From: Aromatoleum toluclasticum ATCC 700605
GTDB lineage: Bacteria; Pseudomonadota; Gammaproteobacteria; Burkholderiales; Rhodocyclaceae
Assembly: GCF_000378245.1 (NCBI RefSeq)
Contig: NZ_KB899498.1
Span: forward strand, 62,001-126,000
Reading direction: 5' to 3'
Length of the DNA stretch: 64,000 nucleotides
The position numbers were made by a program, and so were the translations under genes. A model generated the notes under the pieces. It searched no databases, was not told the DNA's origin, and worked only from the letters and a program-made list of their open reading frames with translations. Positions 59,849-64,000 of this stretch are shown piece after piece. The first letter of the stretch is position 1. Every line of letters begins with the position of its first letter.

Positions 59849-62296
59849 ATGGCAGGCCACAGCGAACAAAGAGTGATGCCGGTGATTCGGGACCTGAAGG
59901 ACTTCGATCTCGGTTCCGGCAGCGTGCTCGAGCGCATCATCTTCAACAATCGCATCGTCGTGCTCCTGGCATGCCTTGTGGCGACTCTCGTACTCGGCTT
60001 CGCCGCGACGCGCATCGAGGTCAATGCGAATTTCGAGCGGATGATTCCGCTCGACAGCCCGTACATCAAGAATTACCTGGATAACAAAAGCGAGTTACCG
60101 GGACTGGGCAACACGATCAGGGTCGTCGTGGAGAACAAGTCGGGGGACGTCTTCGACCCCGGGTACCTCGACGTGCTCAAGAAAGTCAATGATGACCTTT
60201 ACCTGATTCCCGGCGTCGATCGTTCGTGGATGAAGTCGATCTGGATGCCGATCGTCCGCTGGCGGGAGGTGACCGAAGACGGCATCACCGGCGGTGCGGT
60301 CATGCCCGCGAGCTTCGACGGCAGCGCGAACGAAGTCGCGAAACTGCGCGAGAACATCGGCAAGGCGGGCATCGTCGGCAGCCTCGTCGCGAATGACATG
60401 AAGTCGAGCATGATCGTGGCGCCGCTGCTGGATATTCATCCGAAGACTGGTGAAGCGCTGAATTACGGTGAGTTTGCGGACGCTCTCGAAGCGAAGATCC
60501 GCACCTACGAGAGTGACACGGTCGGCATTCACATCGTCGGCTTTGCGAAGATCGTCGGTGATCTGATCGCGGGCCTGCGCGAGGTGATGGTGTTCTTCGC
60601 GGTGTCAGTCGTCGTTGCCGCGTTCTTCGTCTATCTCTACACCCGCTGCGTGCGCAGCACGATGCTTCTCGTGACGGTCGCCGTGATCGGCGTGGTGTGG
60701 CTGCTCGGGCTGATGCAGTTGCTCGGGTATGAGCTCGATCCGTATTCGATCCTGGTGCCTTTCCTGATCTTCGCCATCGGGCTGTCGCACGGCGCGCAGA
60801 AGATGAACGGCATCATCCAGGACATTGGCCGCGGCACCCACAAGTACGTCGCGTCACGCTACACCTTCCGGCGCCTGTTCATGGCCGGTCTCACGGCACT
60901 GCTGGCGAACATCGTCGGCTTTGCTGTACTGATCATCATCGACATCCCGGTTATCCGCGACTTGGCCCTGACCACCAGCGTCGGCGTTTCGGTCCTGATC
61001 TTCACGAAGCTTTTCCTCATCCCGGTCGCACTCTCCTATCTCGGCGTCAGCGCATCGGCCATCCGGCATGCCACGGCGGACGACATGAAGGCGGGCGGCC
61101 GACGTTCGTTGCCGGGGCGGATCTGGCACGGTTTGGACGAACTCACCGAGCGGAGGTGGGCGATTCCGGTCATCGCCATTGCCGCGATCGTGACCGTCGT
61201 CTCCGCAATCGTCATGCAGGACCTGCGCATCGGAGATCTGGATGCCGGGGCACCCGAACTTCGGCCCGAGTCGCGCTACAACCGCGACAACGCATACATC
61301 ACGGAACACTACGGGCTCTCGAGCGACCAGTTCGTGGTCATCATGAAGACCAGCGACGAGGGCTGTCGCCTGTATTCCAACCTGCAGAAGATGGACGGGC
61401 TGGCACAACTGCTGCGGCAGGATCCGGCGGTCCAGACGACGACCTCACTGGCCGAAACGGTGCGTTTCGTGACCTCGGCGATGTTCGAGGGCAGTGGCAA
61501 GTGGCTCACGATCAGCCGTAACCAGTCGATCACGGACGGCTCCGTGTCGGCAGCCGTCATCGCGACGCCGGACATCACGAACCAGAGTTGCTCCGTGTCG
61601 CCGCTGGTGGTGTACCTGAAGGACCACAAGGCCGATACCCTGGCGCGCATCCTGCAGACCGCGGAAGCGTATGCGGCCGCAAACGACTCGGCGCCCGATG
61701 CGAAGGAGCCGGTGCAGTTCCTGCTGGCTGCGGGCAGCGCGGGGATCGAGGCGGCGACCAACATCGAGGTGCAGAAGAGCATCGTCACGATGTATCTCGC
61801 GGTCTATGGTGCAACGGCGCTGCTGTGCCTGATCACGTTCCACAGCGTTCGCGCGACGATCGTCGCACTGATCCCACTCGTCATCACCACGATCCTCTGC
61901 AAGGCGCTGATGGTGTGGCTCGGGATCGGACTCAAGGTCGCGACCCTGCCGGTCATCGCGGTCGGCGTCGGTGTCGGCGTCGACTACGCGCTTTATCTGC
62001 TGAGTGTGCAGATTGCCGTCCAGCGTCGTGGGGGAAGCTTGCGCGATGCCTATCGCAAGTCGCTCGACTTCACCGGCAAGGTGGTCGCGCTAGTGGGACT
62101 CACGATGGCTGCCGGCGTGATCACATGGGCATGGTCGCCGATCAAGTTCCAGGCCGACATGGGGATCCTGCTGACCTTCATGTTCCTGTGGAACATGCTC
62201 GGTGCCCTGATCCTGATCCCGGCGCTGTCGCATTTCATGCTCAACCCGCGCGAACCGAGCAGCGCACGCGGAGCTCTCTTGCGCGCGGCGGCCTGA
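59849..62296 (+). CDS. RND superfamily (MMPL/HpnN-like) transporter
   Basis: An 815-residue RND protein with two six-helix halves. TM1 is around 33-53 (NRIVVLLACLVATLVLGFAA). A large periplasmic loop follows (60-240), then five helices (VMVFFAVSVVVAAFFVYLYTR...DPYSILVPFLIFAIGLSHGAQKMNGI). The second half repeats this from about 435, with VATLPVIAVGVGVGVDYALYLLSVQIAVQRRGG. The GxxxD-type Asp in GVGVDYALY matches proton-relay residues. Such MMPL-like pumps move hydrophobic molecules (hopanoids, lipids, terpenoids). Last of four coupled genes; role in uptake or tolerance inferred. Confidence 0.92.
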   Translation: MAGHSEQRVMPVIRDLKDFDLGSGSVLERIIFNNRIVVLLACLVATLVLGFAATRIEVNANFERMIPLDSPYIKNYLDNKSELPGLGNTIRVVVENKSGDVFDPGYLDVLKKVNDDLYLIPGVDRSWMKSIWMPIVRWREVTEDGITGGAVMPASFDGSANEVAKLRENIGKAGIVGSLVANDMKSSMIVAPLLDIHPKTGEALNYGEFADALEAKIRTYESDTVGIHIVGFAKIVGDLIAGLREVMVFFAVSVVVAAFFVYLYTRCVRSTMLLVTVAVIGVVWLLGLMQLLGYELDPYSILVPFLIFAIGLSHGAQKMNGIIQDIGRGTHKYVASRYTFRRLFMAGLTALLANIVGFAVLIIIDIPVIRDLALTTSVGVSVLIFTKLFLIPVALSYLGVSASAIRHATADDMKAGGRRSLPGRIWHGLDELTERRWAIPVIAIAAIVTVVSAIVMQDLRIGDLDAGAPELRPESRYNRDNAYITEHYGLSSDQFVVIMKTSDEGCRLYSNLQKMDGLAQLLRQDPAVQTTTSLAETVRFVTSAMFEGSGKWLTISRNQSITDGSVSAAVIATPDITNQSCSVSPLVVYLKDHKADTLARILQTAEAYAAANDSAPDAKEPVQFLLAAGSAGIEAATNIEVQKSIVTMYLAVYGATALLCLITFHSVRATIVALIPLVITTILCKALMVWLGIGLKVATLPVIAVGVGVGVDYALYLLSVQIAVQRRGGSLRDAYRKSLDFTGKVVALVGLTMAAGVITWAWSPIKFQADMGILLTFMFLWNMLGALILIPALSHFMLNPREPSSARGALLRAAA

Positions 62297-62377
62297 TTCC
62301 TCAAGAAATTCAAGAAAGCCGACATCGCCCGGGCGGGCGACTGGCGGACAAGACAGACCACAACTGGAGACAAGACG

Positions 62378-63343
62378 ATGTTCGACCTCTTGCTGAGTGC
62401 CGACATGATGCTGGCTGATCCCGACGACATGGCTGCGCGGCTGGTGAACAAGCTCGGCGTGCATGGCCATCCGAACTGGCGTCAGGCGTTCGACGACCAT
62501 CCCTACATCGCGCATTTCCTGCGCGTGCACAAGTCGCTGGCGGTGTCTCCGACCCGGCTCGAACCGCAATGGCATCTGGATCGCGAGAACCCCGGCGACC
62601 CGATGTTCCACGAGTTCCTCGAAAGCCTGAAGGACTACCAGGGACGCCATCGTCCGATGCTCACCCACTCGGTCGTGCTCGCGCTGCAAGGGCCGAAATT
62701 CGACGCCTTTGTCGACAAGCTGATGCGGCGCGGGTTGCCGTTCCGGATGGCCCAGCGCACGCCGGACATGCCGTTCGACCGGTTGTGGCTCGGCGCGACG
62801 CCCGAGCGGTCGCGTTACACCCCGGTGGTCGATGGCGGCCTGTGCATCGAGGTGATGCCGACCGAACCGCTGCAGATGCCGTCCGAGACATTCGCCGCGC
62901 AACCCATGCAGCCGCGCGACCCGAAGCCGGGCGACATGGTGCGCGTCAGCGCGCGCGGGTTCCTCGTGCGCGATCTGGACGAGACACTGCGCTGCTGTTC
63001 GAAAAATCTCGACTGGGAGCCGAGCGGCGAAGTCGAAGCGCTGCACCGCGAGGGATACCGCCGCGCGACGATGCCCTTTACCGTGGCCAACAGCGCCAGC
63101 CTCGACGTGATCCAGCCCAGCCGCTGGAACAGCGACGCGGGCCTGTACCTGAACAACTGGGGGCCGGGTCTTTACTACATCCGTATCGCAGTGAATGGCC
63201 TCAAGGCCAAGGCCGAGGACTTGCGCGCGCGCGGGACCCGTTTCCAATGGATCGAGGAGTCCGAAGCCGTCGGCGGTGGCGCGATGATCCGGATCGACCC
63301 GAGCGAGATGCGCGGGCAGCTCATCGAGTTCGAGGAGGTCTGA
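62378..63343 (+). CDS. VOC-fold (glyoxalase/dioxygenase-like) protein of unknown function
   Basis: A 321-residue protein with two weak VOC-type modules: about 92-180 (MLTHSVVLALQGPKFDAFVDKLMRRGLPFRMAQRTPDMPFDRLWLG...GGLCIEVMP) and about 190-320 (VSARGFLVRDLDETLRCCSKNLDWEPSGEVEALHREGYRRATMPFTV...YIRIAVNGLKAKAEDLRARGTRFQWIE). The His/His/Glu triad of extradiol enzymes is not obvious, so it may be an isomerase, lyase or binding protein. It follows the RND gene by 81 bp with ACTGGAGACAAGACG before ATG 62378 and precedes a hydratase gene by 1 bp. Confidence 0.82.
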   Translation: MFDLLLSADMMLADPDDMAARLVNKLGVHGHPNWRQAFDDHPYIAHFLRVHKSLAVSPTRLEPQWHLDRENPGDPMFHEFLESLKDYQGRHRPMLTHSVVLALQGPKFDAFVDKLMRRGLPFRMAQRTPDMPFDRLWLGATPERSRYTPVVDGGLCIEVMPTEPLQMPSETFAAQPMQPRDPKPGDMVRVSARGFLVRDLDETLRCCSKNLDWEPSGEVEALHREGYRRATMPFTVANSASLDVIQPSRWNSDAGLYLNNWGPGLYYIRIAVNGLKAKAEDLRARGTRFQWIEESEAVGGGAMIRIDPSEMRGQLIEFEEV

Positions 63344-63344
63344 C

Positions 63345-64000
63345 ATGGCATCCGACCTTGCGGTCAAGAACGCGGGCGCCGAATCGATGGCGGTCCCGCT
63401 CAACGACGCCGTGGCCGTGGAGCGTCAGGGCAGCATCGGCTGGATCATGCTGACCCGTCCGGCCCAGATCAATGCCATCAACGACGACATTCGCACCGGC
63501 GTTCCGCAGGCTCTGCGGGATCTCGAGGCAGACCCGTCGATCCGCGTGATCGTCATTCGCGGGGATGGCCCGCGGGGCTTCTGCGCGGGCGCCGACATCA
63601 AGGAACAGCGTGGCCCCGAGACCTCGATCGAAGTGCGCCGGCGCATGCAGGGCGCGCGCTGGGTCGAGGCGTTCGATGCGGCCGAGAAACCCACGATTGC
63701 GGCCATTCATGGCTATTGCATGGGAGGGGGCATGGAGCTCGCCCTTGCTTGCGACATCCGCTTTGCCACGCCCGACGCGGTTTTCAGTCTGCCTGAGACT
63801 GCCCTGGGCCTGATTCCCGGCGGCGGGGGAACCCAGCGCCTGCCGCGCGTGGTGGGGCCGGGTCGGGCGATGGACCTGCTGCTCACCGGTGACCGTCTGA
63901 GCGCCGATGAAGCGAAGGCGATCGGGCTGGTCACGCGGGTGGCGAGCGCGCCGGACAAGCTGGTGGAAGAGGTGCGTGCCTTCGCGATGCGCATCGCCTC
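63345..64000 (+). CDS. Enoyl-CoA hydratase (cut by window end)
   Basis: First about 218 residues of a crotonase-family protein starting ATG 63345 one base after the preceding stop, behind GAGGAGGTCTGAC. It has MLTRPAQINAIND, the oxyanion motif GPRGFCAGADIKEQ, and the classical GGGMELALACDIRFATPDAVFSLPETALGLIPGGGGTQRLPR, including both catalytic Glu (GGME and LPE). So it should hydrate a 2-enoyl-CoA. A 24-residue N-terminal extension precedes the family start. The 3' end lies outside the window. Confidence 0.93.
   Translation, partial: MASDLAVKNAGAESMAVPLNDAVAVERQGSIGWIMLTRPAQINAINDDIRTGVPQALRDLEADPSIRVIVIRGDGPRGFCAGADIKEQRGPETSIEVRRRMQGARWVEAFDAAEKPTIAAIHGYCMGGGMELALACDIRFATPDAVFSLPETALGLIPGGGGTQRLPRVVGPGRAMDLLLTGDRLSADEAKAIGLVTRVASAPDKLVEEVRAFAMRIA

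Noticed and set aside
1-64000. CRISPR arrays, tRNA or rRNA genes
   Set aside because: No regularly spaced repeats and no tRNA or rRNA signature found on either strand by eye.

Overview
The window is GC-rich and densely packed with catabolic genes. Gene families and base composition suggest a betaproteobacterium, plausibly Rhodocyclales (Azoarcus/Thauera/Zoogloea type); this is inference, since no rRNA or tRNA gene lies in the window. The theme is aerobic breakdown of a large hydrophobic polycyclic compound. The best match I know is the dit (abietane diterpenoid, resin acid) pathway of Pseudomonas abietaniphila. It predicts a Rieske dioxygenase alpha/beta pair, a 3Fe/4Fe-type ferredoxin, a two-domain extradiol dioxygenase, an IclR regulator, an SCPx-like thiolase, an FAH-fold enzyme, an MFS permease and P450s, and all are found here.

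Layout. 1-18606 (+): end of one P450, a second closely related P450, an amidohydrolase, a fused double family III CoA-transferase, four acyl-CoA dehydrogenases, an APH-type kinase, SDRs, an enoyl-CoA hydratase, an MFS transporter, then folE and a hemerythrin. 18607-20881: accessory patch with a helicase remnant and a RES/Xre toxin-antitoxin pair. 20882-27367: LysR regulator, fused indolepyruvate-type ferredoxin oxidoreductase and etfBA, closed by a clear intrinsic terminator. 27368-31457: mobile and defence-like patch with an IS110-family transposase, a frameshifted IS5-like element with 15-bp terminal repeats, and an autoregulated nucleotidyltransferase/HEPN-like pair. 31621-34572: a possible small protein, an MFS exporter with an extra C-terminal domain, and a USP-hemerythrin fusion. 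34687-40502 (-): ditC-like dioxygenase, SDR, ferredoxin, IclR regulator, Cache protein, and a thiolase-like/DUF35 pair. 40653-47601 (+): SDR, FAH enzyme, dioxygenase alpha and beta, MFS permease, [2Fe-2S] ferredoxin and its reductase. 47678-55196: DUF2889 protein (-), SDR, TetR regulator, then an operon of amidohydrolase, FAH enzyme, 3-hydroxyacyl-CoA dehydrogenase, thiolase and an atypical SDR. 55469-64000: outer-membrane/periplasmic set (DUF1302, DUF1329, YCF48-like, RND/MMPL), a VOC-like protein and a truncated enoyl-CoA hydratase.

How it may work together (inference): the RND/DUF1302/DUF1329 set and MFS permeases move the hydrophobic substrate. P450s, fed by ferredoxin and reductase, oxidise it. 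The Rieske dioxygenase and SDR make a catechol, which the extradiol enzyme opens. FAH-fold enzymes, amidohydrolases and the thiolase-like/DUF35 aldolase shorten the products, and CoA-transferase, kinase, dehydrogenases, hydratases and thiolase complete beta-oxidation with electrons passing to EtfAB.

Regulation: an 18-bp core, ACAGANNTGCAAAANCTG, occurs in three separate promoter regions (about 1960, 40563 and 50071), the third directly after a TetR gene. This suggests one TetR regulon spanning the window.
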